The notes under the pieces: model-generated
The model's input: only the letters and a program-made list of their open reading frames with translations
Databases searched by the model: none
Told to the model about the DNA's origin: nothing
Program-made: the position numbers and the translations under genes
NCBI GenBank assembly: GCA_938002965.1
Contig: CALKZY010000004.1
Location: forward strand, 42,933 to 106,932
DNA: 64,000 nt
Direction of reading: 5' to 3'
Source: an uncultured Acidimicrobiales bacterium
GTDB taxonomy: Bacteria > Actinomycetota > Acidimicrobiia > Acidimicrobiales > SZUA-35
Shown here: positions 17,234 through 26,233 of the stretch, in pieces
How the letters are laid out: the number at the start of each line of letters is the position of its first letter
Position numbering within the stretch: position 1 is the stretch's first letter

Positions 17234-18393
17234 TATGCGCTGGTCAAAACCCGTCGTTTGCTTTCCAAATCCTCGTGGTTCAGGTAAGCACCGATGTAAT
17301 GGCGGTAACCGGAGAAGGCGTTGCGACCATGCATGGCCCGCCAGTTGTCAATCACGAAGACGTCGCCTGGTTGAAGGCTGACGGCCGCCCGGCGACTAGG
17401 GTCATTTGCCAGTTCGGCGAAGCGAGCGTACGCCGAGTAGAACTGTTGCTCGCGTTCGGCTGGAAGTAGGAACGGGGCTCGGTCGTAGTTGTTGAAGCTG
17501 ACCTGGCGCAGCACACCCCTGGCATCGGAGCGAAAGACTGGCCGCTCGGCCTGCAGATGCACACCGGGCTCGATGTAACGTCCGGGAACCGAAACTGACG
17601 CCAGCGTTGCCGCCGCTTCCGGTTCGGTGCGAGCCAATTCGTCGGCGATGGCGAAGCCGTCGACCACCAAACTCTCGCCTCCGCTTTCAGCTGGCTGCAC
17701 ACACAGAAAATATTGAAGACCCGGCGCATCGTGACTGTACGTCGCATCGGTGTGCGGCCCAAGGTAGACGCTGCTGTAGGCGGTGTCGGCGTGCTCGGTT
17801 AGGTCGGGGGCCAGATCCCACATTCCACCGAAGATGGTGTGGCGGATGTAGCCCAACCGCTCGGCGAACGCTTCGGCCCGAGCCCGATCGAGTTTGGGAT
17901 GGTGTCGATTGGCCCGCAAGACCAGGTAGCCGTAGCGGGATAGCTGATCAACCCCATGGGTTAAGACCTCATCAGTGCCGAGGAAGGCGTCTAACTTGAC
18001 TTCGTCCGGTGCGGCGGTTGCCGGATCGCCCCACAACACCGCGTCGGCTGGCATGGCAAAGTCAGAGGGCAGCGCCCGTGACCAATCGGTGGCAACATAG
18101 GCACTAATTACATCGGCCAGCAGCGTATGCGAGTGGTCGGTGACCGCACCATCGGGCCATCGAATTGAGAACCACCCCGGGTTCCCGTCGTGGCGTTCAA
18201 TCTGCCCGCTGGCGGAGGAGTCGATTGCGAACGTGTCGACTCGTCTCTGTAGCGTCTCCGGGTCCCGGCTGGCCTCGTCCTCGCCGTGGTCGCGCAACCA
18301 ACGCCACGAGACGGTAACCGGTTCAGTCGTATCCGAGATGCGAAGCTCCAGGCCTGCCTCGGACTCGTTGAAATCGATCAATGCATCACTCAC
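17233..18393 (-). CDS. Gamma-butyrobetaine/trimethyllysine hydroxylase-type Fe(II)/2-oxoglutarate dioxygenase
   Basis: The 386-residue protein has the two-part BBOX/TMLH layout: an N-terminal DUF971-like domain with WRWLRDHGEDEAS (30-42) and SIRWPDG, then a TauD catalytic domain. Fe ligands are His214 and Asp216 (GPHTDATY) and His355 (RAMHGRNAF), with Arg364 in SGYRHYIGAY as the likely 2-oxoglutarate ligand. In many family members the N-terminal motif carries zinc-binding cysteines (LRDNC); here they are replaced, so the zinc site is probably lost. It is divergent from an isochorismatase-fold hydrolase gene. Substrate is likely a trimethylammonium acid or a relative, but this is family inference. 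Confidence 0.87.
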   Translation of the reverse strand: MSDALIDFNESEAGLELRISDTTEPVTVSWRWLRDHGEDEASRDPETLQRRVDTFAIDSSASGQIERHDGNPGWFSIRWPDGAVTDHSHTLLADVISAYVATDWSRALPSDFAMPADAVLWGDPATAAPDEVKLDAFLGTDEVLTHGVDQLSRYGYLVLRANRHHPKLDRARAEAFAERLGYIRHTIFGGMWDLAPDLTEHADTAYSSVYLGPHTDATYSHDAPGLQYFLCVQPAESGGESLVVDGFAIADELARTEPEAAATLASVSVPGRYIEPGVHLQAERPVFRSDARGVLRQVSFNNYDRAPFLLPAEREQQFYSAYARFAELANDPSRRAAVSLQPGDVFVIDNWRAMHGRNAFSGYRHYIGAYLNHEDLESKRRVLTSA

Positions 18394-18559
18394 GTGGTCA
18401 GGGTATCTACCGCAGCGTCAACCGCTGAGGCCCGCTTCACCATCGTGGCCGCTGCATGATTTGCCCGTGGATGCTTATATTGTTCGATCCAGAAGCCCGG
18501 TGGTACAGCAGGCCAGTGAGGTGCGCTCCGCCCTCGCCCGCACCAGACCCGAGGAAACG

Positions 18560-19189
18560 ATGTCGGAAACACCACGTCAAATGATTGAGGGCCAGCCGGT
18601 CCTTTTGGTCATCGATATCCAAGGCGGCGAGCAAGCACAGAGCGACGATGGAGCAGAACCTTCGATCCCGCTGATGGAGGACTACGACGAACGACTGGCA
18701 TCAGCTCCGGATCTCGTTGCTAAGGCCCGCCAATGCCAGGTGCCGATCATCTTCTTTCAAGAAGCTCACCGACGAAACCTCATTGACTTCGGCCGGGAGC
18801 TCGACGGAGTGGAAGGCGTGCACCTCCTTGAAGACGACCCCGGCACTGCTGTCGACCCGGCGCTCGGCATGCGTGACGACGACTACTTCATACGCAAGCG
18901 GCGGTACTCCTGCTTCTTCGGCACCGAACTCGAAATCCTGTTGAAAGGTCTGAAGGCCGAGACACTGATTCTCATCGGCGGACACACAGACGTCTGCGTG
19001 CACTACACCTTTGTTGACGCCCATCAACACGACTACTTCTGCCGCGTCGTCGAGGACTGCGTTGCCGGGTCGAGCATCGAGGCTCACGACGGCGCGCTCC
19101 GAGCGATGGAGTACCTGCAGACCGGCGCCCGGCGAACCACAGCTGAGATCTTGGCCGGATTCGAAGACTTCGCGTCTAACCGAACCTAA
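18560..19189 (+). CDS. Isochorismatase-fold cysteine hydrolase
   Basis: The 209-residue protein has the Asp-Lys-Cys triad of the family: Asp19 in LLVIDIQGG, Lys113 in IRKRRYSCFF and Cys146 in GGHTDVCVHYT. Members hydrolyse amides such as nicotinamide, ureidoacrylate or N-carbamoylsarcosine. I start it at the ATG at 18560, preceded by GAGGA, because longer in-frame versions would run into the divergent dioxygenase gene. The shared upstream region of about 165 bases suggests co-regulation with that gene. An amidase acting on a related nitrogen compound is a fair guess only. Confidence 0.85.
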   Translation: MSETPRQMIEGQPVLLVIDIQGGEQAQSDDGAEPSIPLMEDYDERLASAPDLVAKARQCQVPIIFFQEAHRRNLIDFGRELDGVEGVHLLEDDPGTAVDPALGMRDDDYFIRKRRYSCFFGTELEILLKGLKAETLILIGGHTDVCVHYTFVDAHQHDYFCRVVEDCVAGSSIEAHDGALRAMEYLQTGARRTTAEILAGFEDFASNRT

Positions 19190-19297
19190 GCGCCGAGTCG
19201 CACTCCGGGATCCGATCACCCGAATTGCTTTCACCGGTATAAGTCACCTACCAGGGGCGCGTCCAACCGGTCTACCCCACTCGTTATCCTTGTTGAC

Positions 19298-20080
19298 ATG
19301 GAAGACGGTCAGTTTCTGATCGGAGCGCAGTTCCTCGTGCTCACCGCCGTTGTGACCTGCCTGGTTCTGATCCGCCTCGTACGCGCCCGGCTGGGCTACA
19401 ACCCAGCTCTGCGCTTCGTCAAACATCATCGAAACGTGTTCGGTACCGCCGCAAACCAGTTGGGCCTAGCTCGGTCAAACGACAGTCGCGACGAACGCAA
19501 CGCCCGAATACCGGGGATCCGCCGGTTACGTCCCACTGCGCTGCAGGCAAGCCAGGTTCGCACCCGGTACACCGGTCAAATCGGCGGGCTTCCAGTTGAG
19601 GTGCTCGATTGGAGCAACAACGTATTCCCGCTGGCCCACCAGGAGACGATCGTCATTCTCCCGTTTCACAACGAGGGCGAAGACGAAAGCGAGGAGCCGG
19701 TGCAGGGTTCGCTCATCGCCGGGGAACCACTCGCCTGTCGTCCCATGCACCGCCCCATCGACAAATTCGACGATGGCCTAGCCGACCTCAACGGCCTGTA
19801 TGCCATGTCAGATGCTCGGGTTGCCGACCTGGTCGGAGCCGGGAACCTCCCGGTGTTAGTAGCGGCGGCAAAATCCACCGCTCCATTCGAGATCAGGTTT
19901 CAGCCAGGTGAGATGGTATTCGCCCAGTCATTAATCAGCCTCCGGGACGAAGCGAAACCAGATGAGATGTCCATCAACTTGGACGAACTCAGTTCAGACC
20001 ACCGGGTGGCACGCGACTCAGAGTTTGTAGTCGAAACAGTCAAGCGGGCCATTACCTTGCACGCTGCGCTGTCGATGTAG
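19298..20080 (+). CDS. Unrecognised membrane-anchored protein
   Basis: This 260-residue protein starts with one transmembrane helix (about 7-25, FLIGAQFLVLTAVVTCLVLIRLV) followed by a positively charged stretch, so the body probably faces the cytoplasm. The rest is a soluble alpha/beta-looking domain with no motif I recognise, ending in a charged segment with EFVVETVKRAITLH. Codon use is like that of its neighbours. It stands alone between the hydrolase gene and the convergent MFS gene, 14 bases from the latter's stop. No function is proposed. Confidence 0.75.
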   Translation: MEDGQFLIGAQFLVLTAVVTCLVLIRLVRARLGYNPALRFVKHHRNVFGTAANQLGLARSNDSRDERNARIPGIRRLRPTALQASQVRTRYTGQIGGLPVEVLDWSNNVFPLAHQETIVILPFHNEGEDESEEPVQGSLIAGEPLACRPMHRPIDKFDDGLADLNGLYAMSDARVADLVGAGNLPVLVAAAKSTAPFEIRFQPGEMVFAQSLISLRDEAKPDEMSINLDELSSDHRVARDSEFVVETVKRAITLHAALSM

Positions 20081-20094
20081 AGCGGCTGATTCAG

Positions 20095-21492
20095 TTACTC
20101 GGCCTGAGCGGCCGGGTTACCCCGAGGGAACAGCAGGCCAAAGACAACAGCCTGGATCGCAAAGGCACCGAGGCACAAGAACCACGTGTTGCGTAGACCA
20201 CTCAGATGGGCTGCACCGTCGACCGGATCGCCGACCAGCGCAACGGCCAATGCGATAGCCAAGGCAACACCGAGTTGGAACAGGGTCGTGCGCCCGGCCC
20301 CACCCATACCGAAGCGCCGAGCCGGAACATCGCGCATCACCGCTCCAACCGACATGGCGAAACTGCAACCGGCGGCGAAGCCCAGAAACAATCCGGGCAG
20401 AATCACGCCTAAGAACAACGACGGTTCAAGATCGGTGAGCAGCAAATGTAGAACCATCGCCGTCATCCCTGACAGCCCACCGACCGCCAGAATCGGGCCG
20501 TTCCCAATCCGGTCGGCCAGACGCCCGACCACCGGTGAAATCACCGCAGCCAATGCCGGGCCGGGCACGATAGCCAGACCCGTACGGATCGTCGACCACT
20601 CCCACGTCTGCTGAAGGAACGATGGAAACGGTACAAAGAAGGCGAAGAAGCCCACTACAAAACCAACTGTGCCGACCAGGCCCAGCCAATAGCTGCGAAT
20701 CGCAAACAAGCTCAGATCAAACAGCGGCGCCGGGTGACTGCGAGATCTCACGACAAACAGGCCGATTAAGACCATACCAACGACGACCGTGGCGAGGGTC
20801 TCGATGCCCAGCCACCCCCATGCCTCGCTCTGCACGATGGCCAAGATGATGGCACCAACACCAATACTGGCTGCCGGGATGGAAATCAGGTCCACCCTCG
20901 ACGGAATGTCGTCGCTACGGCTCTCCTCCAGCCAAAGCAAGCTGAGCACCAACGTGATCAAGGCCACCGGAACGTTCACCAAGAACACCGAAGGCCAACC
21001 GAACGCTCCGACGAGGAATCCACCGAGAGGTGGGCCAAGAGCAGCGGCCAGGCCGCCCATGGCGCCCCAAGTGCCAATTGCCATCTGCCGTCGTTCAAAC
21101 GGGAACGCTGGCAGCAACAACGCCAGACCCGACGGGAACTGAAACGCCCCACCCAGCGACTGAACCACTCGAGCGACGATGAGAGACTCGGCGTTAGGAG
21201 CCAAACCCGACGCCAGCGAACCAAATGCGAACACGGCAAGGCCGGCCAGGAAAATGCGTTTGCGGCCGAAGCGGTCGGCGGCCCAACCAGCCACCAACAA
21301 CAGCGATGCCACCCCGATGTTGTAGGCGGTGATGATCCACGAAAGCGTCGATTCCGAGGCCTCGGGAAAGGCAGCCCGAATATCGGGGAGTGCCAGAGAG
21401 ATCACGGTGATCTCCAGGCTGACCATGAAGCCGACCACCGAAGTCACGGCCAATGTTCGCCAGGCCAGCGACGAGATTGAGCTGTCGGCCAC
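20095..21492 (-). CDS. MFS transporter, DHA2 (14-helix) type
   Basis: The 465-residue protein is highly hydrophobic with about 14 predicted helices and the MFS motif A in GWAADRFGRKRIFL (about 68-81), plus the motif-C-like GGLAAALGPPLGGFLVG. DHA2 members are proton antiporters exporting drugs or metabolites. Its GTG start lies two bases after the stop of the ABC ATPase gene, so it is probably the last gene of the IclR-ABC importer operon. An importer operon ending in an exporter could serve to expel an end product or to protect against a toxic analogue; this is inference. Confidence 0.88.
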   Translation of the reverse strand: MADSSISSLAWRTLAVTSVVGFMVSLEITVISLALPDIRAAFPEASESTLSWIITAYNIGVASLLLVAGWAADRFGRKRIFLAGLAVFAFGSLASGLAPNAESLIVARVVQSLGGAFQFPSGLALLLPAFPFERRQMAIGTWGAMGGLAAALGPPLGGFLVGAFGWPSVFLVNVPVALITLVLSLLWLEESRSDDIPSRVDLISIPAASIGVGAIILAIVQSEAWGWLGIETLATVVVGMVLIGLFVVRSRSHPAPLFDLSLFAIRSYWLGLVGTVGFVVGFFAFFVPFPSFLQQTWEWSTIRTGLAIVPGPALAAVISPVVGRLADRIGNGPILAVGGLSGMTAMVLHLLLTDLEPSLFLGVILPGLFLGFAAGCSFAMSVGAVMRDVPARRFGMGGAGRTTLFQLGVALAIALAVALVGDPVDGAAHLSGLRNTWFLCLGAFAIQAVVFGLLFPRGNPAAQAE

Positions 21493-21494
21493 GC

Positions 21495-22253
21495 TTAGAC
21501 GTGATCGATCATCTTGAGGAACTTCTGGGCCCGCTCGGTTTGGGGATCTTTCAGCAGCTGAGCCGGCGGCCCCTCTTCGACCACGATGCCCTCGTCCATG
21601 AACACCACTCGGTCGGCCACTTCGGAGGCGAAACCCATCTCATGGGTGACAACCATCATGGTCATGCCTTCGTCGGCCAGGGTCCGCATGACTTCGAGCA
21701 CTTCACCGACCAGTTCCGGGTCGAGAGCCGATGTCGGCTCGTCAAACAACATCATGTCCGGCTTCATGCACAGCGACCGGGCGATCGCCACCCGCTGCTG
21801 TTGACCACCGGACAGGCGGATCGGGTATTCGTCGCGCTTGTCGCTCAAGCCAACCCGTTCCAGCATTTCTTCGGCGATCTGAACCGCATCACCCTTCGAG
21901 CGTTTCAGCACTTTCGTTTGGCCGACGGTCAGGTTGCTCAACACCGTGAGGTGAGGGAACAGGTTGAACTGCTGGAAGACCATCCCGATGCGGGTCCTCA
22001 GCAGATCGACGTCGGCGTCGGGGTCGGTGATGTCGTCGCCTTCGATCAGAATCGTCCCCGATGTCGATTCCTCAAGGCGGTTGATGCAGCGAAGAAGTGT
22101 TGACTTGCCCGAGCCCGACGGCCCGATGACGCAGACCACTTCACCGTGGTCGACGTTGAAGTCGATGCCCTTCAGCACTTCAAGCTCACCGAAGTACTTG
22201 TGAAGATTTCGCACGTCGATGGCGGCGCCGACTGTTTGCTGGGCTTCCGTCAA
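21495..22253 (-). CDS. Amino-acid-type ABC importer, ATPase
   Basis: The 252-residue ATPase belongs to the GlnQ/HisP group. Walker A is GPSGSGKST (44-52), the signature [15 protein letters not shown] and Walker [15 protein letters not shown] follow, with the H-loop in VVTHEMGF. It energises uptake by the permease whose gene overlaps it by four bases upstream. The neighbouring binding protein and permease complete an importer of the polar amino acid uptake family. Regulation is probably through the IclR gene at the head of the operon. Confidence 0.96.
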   Translation of the reverse strand: MTEAQQTVGAAIDVRNLHKYFGELEVLKGIDFNVDHGEVVCVIGPSGSGKSTLLRCINRLEESTSGTILIEGDDITDPDADVDLLRTRIGMVFQQFNLFPHLTVLSNLTVGQTKVLKRSKGDAVQIAEEMLERVGLSDKRDEYPIRLSGGQQQRVAIARSLCMKPDMMLFDEPTSALDPELVGEVLEVMRTLADEGMTMMVVTHEMGFASEVADRVVFMDEGIVVEEGPPAQLLKDPQTERAQKFLKMIDHV

Positions 22254-23158
22254 CGGGATCTCCCGGCGTTTCGTTCCATGCGTCGGACCAGGAAAGTCAA
22301 CGGCAAGGTGATGGCCAGGTAGGCGATGGCCACCACCGTCAGCGGTGTGGCGTTTCGGGACGTGACCATGAAGTCACGAGCGAACTTGGTCAGTTCTTTG
22401 GAACCGATCGTGGTGCCCAACACGAAGAACAGTGAGGTGTCCTTGATCAGCAACACCAGTTCGTTGGTTAGAGGCGGAATGATGATGCGAAACGCCTGCG
22501 GCAACACGATGGTGAACATCGTGCGGTTCTTGGACATACCGAGGGATCGTGCTGCCTCGGCTTGACCTCTGGGAACCGCCTCCACGCCGGCCCGAATGGT
22601 TTCGGCCATATAGGCCGAGGCCACGATGGCCAACGCAACCGACCCCTCAACCAGGGTTGGCCCCAGGCTGAAACCTTCGAAGGCGATTGGGAGTCCGAAG
22701 CCTATGAGGATCAGGGTTACCAGGGCGGGTAGGCCTCGGAAAAGCTCGATGTAGGCGGTGGCGAACGCTCGAAACGGCGCCACGGTCGACATTTTCATGA
22801 GGGCCAAGCCCAAGGCCAGGATGAAGCCGAATCCGAAGGCCAGTGCGGTGTAGATAACCGTGTTGCGGGCCGCAATGACCACCAGGTCCGGGAACATCTC
22901 CCGCATCACGTCAACTTGGAAGAAGTTTCTCTGAACCGTGGGCCAGTCCACGGCCAACGCAATGACCAGGGTTACGACCGCGGCCAAGCCGTACATTATG
23001 ACCTGGAACAGTCGTTCGCGCTGGGTTGGGGTTAGCCGCTTTTTCGGCGGACCTCCGCTGGCCCGTTGCCCGCTGGACGCGACAGAGCGGGCTTTAGCCG
23101 TCGACTTCACATCGTTGGATGATCCGTCGCCGGCCTCGGCCCGCTCCGCTGTCGTCAT
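22250..23158 (-). CDS. Amino-acid-type ABC importer, permease
   Basis: The 302-residue permease has a basic, proline-containing N-terminal cytoplasmic tail of about 48 residues, longer than usual, then a first helix ([17 protein letters not shown]) and the HisM/GlnP permease core. The EAA loop is visible as [25 protein letters not shown] near 199-223. Only one permease gene is present, so the membrane part is presumably a homodimer. It lies between the binding-protein and ATPase genes, overlapping the latter. Confidence 0.94.
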   Translation of the reverse strand: MTTAERAEAGDGSSNDVKSTAKARSVASSGQRASGGPPKKRLTPTQRERLFQVIMYGLAAVVTLVIALAVDWPTVQRNFFQVDVMREMFPDLVVIAARNTVIYTALAFGFGFILALGLALMKMSTVAPFRAFATAYIELFRGLPALVTLILIGFGLPIAFEGFSLGPTLVEGSVALAIVASAYMAETIRAGVEAVPRGQAEAARSLGMSKNRTMFTIVLPQAFRIIIPPLTNELVLLIKDTSLFFVLGTTIGSKELTKFARDFMVTSRNATPLTVVAIAYLAITLPLTFLVRRMERNAGRSR

Positions 23159-23186
23159 TGATCTAGTGTGCGATCAGGTTTCGGAA

Positions 23187-24029
23187 TCAGCCCGAGAACC
23201 ATTCGCCGAAGATCTCGTCGTAGGTTCCGTCACCTTGGATCTTGGCCAGCGAAGCGTTGACGGCGGCGAGGAGATCCTCGGAGCCTTCTTCCTTCACAGC
23301 CAGGCCGTAGACCTCGTCGGTGGCGTAGGTCTCGAGGACCTTGGCGCCGCCGTTCTCGTCGATGTAGCCCTGGTTGCCGACTAGGTCGGTCACGACACCT
23401 TCGACGTCGCCAGCCTCAAGGGCCAGGTTCATGTCGGCAATCTCACTGAAAGCCACGACTTCGACGTCACCGGCGTTGTCGTTCAGGTACAGCTCGCCGG
23501 TCGTTCCGCTCTGGACACCAACGGTGGCCATGTCAGCGAGACCCGAGGCCGCGCTGTCTTCAAGCGCCATGAGCGACTGCTCGGCGGTGAAATACGGATC
23601 GGAGAAGTCAACGTTCTCTTCACGCTCTTCGGTGATGGTGATGGAGGCGGCTGAAATGTCGCAGTCGCCTGCTTCCATAGCCAGACCGGAGGTGATGGCG
23701 TCCCAGCCAGGAGTGGCTACAGCCAGCTCAAGACCGTGATCGGCAGCGATGGCTCGCATCAGCTCGATATCAAATCCGGTGTAGCCACCAGGTGAATCGG
23801 CGTCCTCAAACTCCATCGGCGGATAGGGCACGTCGGTGCAGACCGTCAGGGTTCCGTCGGTCACCAGACCGAGATCACCATGATCCGTCTCTTCCATGGA
23901 ATCCTCTTCCATGGCATCGTCGCCTTCAGCAGCTGTTTCGGCGTCGTCGCCACCACATGCCGCCAGGGCAAACATCAGGGCAACCAACAGCCCCAGGAAC
24001 TTGAACATAGATTTTGTTGAACTAACCAC
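23187..24029 (-). CDS. ABC importer substrate-binding lipoprotein (family 3)
   Basis: The 280-residue protein starts with a lipoprotein signal peptide (lipobox LAAC, Cys25), then a very acidic linker to about residue 55, and the family 3 periplasmic-binding fold: GTLTVCTDVPYPPMEFE, GYTGFDIELMRAIA, DISAASITITEEREENVDFSDPYF. The start is a GTG with GGGGAGGT eight bases upstream. It is followed by the permease gene after 28 bases. The family mostly binds amino acids; the neighbouring carnitine-type enzymes raise the possibility of a betaine-like ligand, but I see no specificity residues that prove this. Confidence 0.94.
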   Translation of the reverse strand: MVSSTKSMFKFLGLLVALMFALAACGGDDAETAAEGDDAMEEDSMEETDHGDLGLVTDGTLTVCTDVPYPPMEFEDADSPGGYTGFDIELMRAIAADHGLELAVATPGWDAITSGLAMEAGDCDISAASITITEEREENVDFSDPYFTAEQSLMALEDSAASGLADMATVGVQSGTTGELYLNDNAGDVEVVAFSEIADMNLALEAGDVEGVVTDLVGNQGYIDENGGAKVLETYATDEVYGLAVKEEGSEDLLAAVNASLAKIQGDGTYDEIFGEWFSG

Positions 24030-24053
24030 TACGAATTACCTCCCCGTTAGTGA

Positions 24054-24920
24054 TCAGCAGATTGTACCGGACATCGCTCCGCCACGCGATTCAACAATCG
24101 TTAAGATGTCGCTGGCAAGCGATGGTTGTCGATTGGGTGACAGGCGATATGTCGGACCGTAATAGCCGATCGCAGCGGACGGGGCGTCTGAGACGGTACT
24201 AGCGCCGTCGGTTGGCACGGGTACGGCCACGGCCAGGCCGTTGATGTCCAAATCGAATTCTTCTTCGGTCCAGGCGTACCCCTCGACGCGGATGCGCTCC
24301 AGGCGGGCGCGGATCACATCAGGATCGGTGACTGAGTTCGACGTTGAAGCGGCCAGCGGCGCCGCCAGGTACCGCTCCAGCCTTTCGGCTGGCCAGTGAG
24401 CCATCAACACCAGACCGTGGGCTACCACATGAAAGGGATGCCGCTCAGCCTCGACACTACGGGCTCGGACCGGGCTGACCGCCTCGATCTGGGCCAAATA
24501 CAGCACGGCATCGCCGTCATCGACGGCCATCGCAACGCTTTCGTCCAGGTGTTCGGCCAGTGCGGCAAGCAAGGGCCGGAGGCGGTCGCGCAGTAGTGGC
24601 GCCGGGCCGCCGTCAACCGAGATGGTGGCCAACGCTGCACCTGGCACCAACGAACCGTCGGCAGCTTTCTCGATCATGGCGATGTCGACCAGCGTGGAGG
24701 CCAAACGAGCCGTGGTCGATCGTGGCAAACCGGTACGCCGGGCCAGTTCTCTAACCCCGATCGGGCTGCCGGCTCCAACCACGGCCTGCAACAGTACAAA
24801 CGCCCGCTCGACGGCCGATGTTGCACTTGTCGACGCTGCCGCTAACTCGGTTGCTGTCACCGTTGACGTCACTGCGGAATCCGCTATTGACTGGCCTGAC
24901 GGTTTGGTCATATATTGCAC
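24054..24920 (-). CDS. IclR-family regulator
   Basis: The 288-residue protein has an N-terminal helix-turn-helix (SAVERAFVLLQAVV, then GVRELARRTGLPRSTTARLASTLV, about 35-80) and the IclR effector domain (ALAEHLDESVAMAVDDGDAVLYLAQIE). The GTG at 24920 and an ATG three codons in are both possible starts. It is divergent from the dioxygenase and BKACE genes and 24 bases ahead of the binding-protein gene, so one intergenic region probably serves both arms. The first 35 residues are Ser/Thr/Ala rich and likely disordered. Confidence 0.92.
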   Translation of the reverse strand: MQYMTKPSGQSIADSAVTSTVTATELAAASTSATSAVERAFVLLQAVVGAGSPIGVRELARRTGLPRSTTARLASTLVDIAMIEKAADGSLVPGAALATISVDGGPAPLLRDRLRPLLAALAEHLDESVAMAVDDGDAVLYLAQIEAVSPVRARSVEAERHPFHVVAHGLVLMAHWPAERLERYLAAPLAASTSNSVTDPDVIRARLERIRVEGYAWTEEEFDLDINGLAVAVPVPTDGASTVSDAPSAAIGYYGPTYRLSPNRQPSLASDILTIVESRGGAMSGTIC

Positions 24921-24934
24921 GCTAGCACTTCAAG

Positions 24935-24969
24935 TGGGACGTCCCATCAGGCGGGACATCAGGCGGGAC
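24935..24969. promoter_or_regulatory. Repeat-rich operator region between IclR and the dioxygenase operon
   Basis: A perfect palindrome TGGGACGTCCCA (24935-24946) is followed by a perfect 12-base tandem repeat ATCAGGCGGGAC (24946-24957 and 24958-24969). Together they give four GGGAC/GTCCC half-sites in 35 bases, at roughly helical spacing. The location 15 bases from the IclR start and about 40 from the divergent gene fits binding by IclR and control of both directions. Binding is inferred. Confidence 0.6.
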
Positions 24970-25006
24970 ACAGAAGACTACAGCGCACGAGTTCTCCGGT
25001 GAAAAC

Positions 25007-26233
25007 ATGACGAACACAGTGGACACACCCGACTTCTACACTTACCCCTGGGCCACGATTGAATACGTGGAGCGCAGCGGCGAGTTCATCACGCTCGACT
25101 TCAAAGATGGCAGCCGACTACAAGCCCACGACTGGTGGCTACGAGAATCAGTGGTGACAGACGGTGCCTGCGACCCAACCACGCGCGAAGGCACCCTTGA
25201 TCCGGCCGACATCGCCGACGACCTTCAAGTCACGTCAGTCGAGCTCGACAGCGACGGCGCCCTCGCCGTGGCCTTCTCCGATGGCACCGCAGGTCGCATT
25301 CATCCCGGATGGCTACACCACGTGGCCACCCATCGCCATCGGGTCGATTCACATCTCCCGCCAATCAAGGTGTGGACCGCCTCAACGTTCTCCGAGCCAC
25401 CTACCTTCAATGGACGAGCCGTCCTCTCGGGCGACGAAGAACTCAAAGCCTTTCTGGATGCCGTCTGCTCATACGGAATCGCCCGGTTAACCAAAGTTCC
25501 CGGTGAAGGCTCGGGCTCGGTTCCCGAAGGTTTGGCCTCGGTGACCGATCGGATTGGGGTGCGACGTTCCACCAACTTCGGTGACATTTGGAACGTGAAA
25601 GCAGAGATTCGTGACAATTCCGAGAACTCGTCTGCCAACAGCGGATTGCGGCTGGGGCCACACACTGATCTTCCGACCCGGGAAACGCCTCCCGGATTTC
25701 AACTACTGCACTGCTGGGAGAACTCGGTGCCTGGCGGCTGGAGTCGAATGAGCGACGGCGCCGCCGTTGTCGCTTACCTAAAGGCCGAGGAGCCCGACGT
25801 CTACCAGGCGCTTACTACGCTAAATTGGGTCTTCTTCAATCGATCCCGAGAACACGATCATCGCTGGTCCGGCCCTATGATCGACCTCGGCTTACCCGGG
25901 TCGCCGCTGACCATTCGAGCCTTCTATCCGGTTCGAGCCTTCCCGGACATGGACCCGGTCGACGTGCCTCGGGCCTACCGGGCGGCCAAGCGCTTCCACC
26001 AATTGGGGGCTGATCCTCGATTCGAGATCGGGTACCCGTTCCGGGCCGGCGATCTAGTGGCGTTCGACAATCGTCGGGTTCTGCATGGCCGGGACGCATT
26101 TGACCCCGGCGTCGGCGTACGCCATCTTCGGGGCAGCTACATCGACCACGACGAGGTCTACTCCCGGCTGAGAGTGCTGACCCGCCACCACGAATCGCAA
26201 CATCAATCGTTCTTCGAAGGAGTTTCCGCATGA
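25007..26233 (+). CDS. Gamma-butyrobetaine hydroxylase-like Fe(II)/2-oxoglutarate dioxygenase
   Basis: This 408-residue protein has a BBOX-type N-terminal domain (YVERSGEFITLDFKDGSRL, HDWWLRESV at 41-49, IHPGWL) and a TauD catalytic domain with His219/Asp221 (GPHTDLPT) and His360 (RVLHGRDAF); Arg375 in HLRGSYID is the probable 2-oxoglutarate ligand. The N-terminal zinc cysteines are again not conserved. Gamma-butyrobetaine hydroxylase makes carnitine. The overlap (ATGA) with a beta-keto acid cleavage enzyme, a type known to split dehydrocarnitine, makes a carnitine-related substrate the leading hypothesis. Confidence 0.87.
   Translation: MTNTVDTPDFYTYPWATIEYVERSGEFITLDFKDGSRLQAHDWWLRESVVTDGACDPTTREGTLDPADIADDLQVTSVELDSDGALAVAFSDGTAGRIHPGWLHHVATHRHRVDSHLPPIKVWTASTFSEPPTFNGRAVLSGDEELKAFLDAVCSYGIARLTKVPGEGSGSVPEGLASVTDRIGVRRSTNFGDIWNVKAEIRDNSENSSANSGLRLGPHTDLPTRETPPGFQLLHCWENSVPGGWSRMSDGAAVVAYLKAEEPDVYQALTTLNWVFFNRSREHDHRWSGPMIDLGLPGSPLTIRAFYPVRAFPDMDPVDVPRAYRAAKRFHQLGADPRFEIGYPFRAGDLVAFDNRRVLHGRDAFDPGVGVRHLRGSYIDHDEVYSRLRVLTRHHESQHQSFFEGVSA

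Noticed and set aside
24946..24969. Short tandem repeats considered as a CRISPR array
   Set aside because: Only two 12-base units without spacers, and no cas genes in the window.
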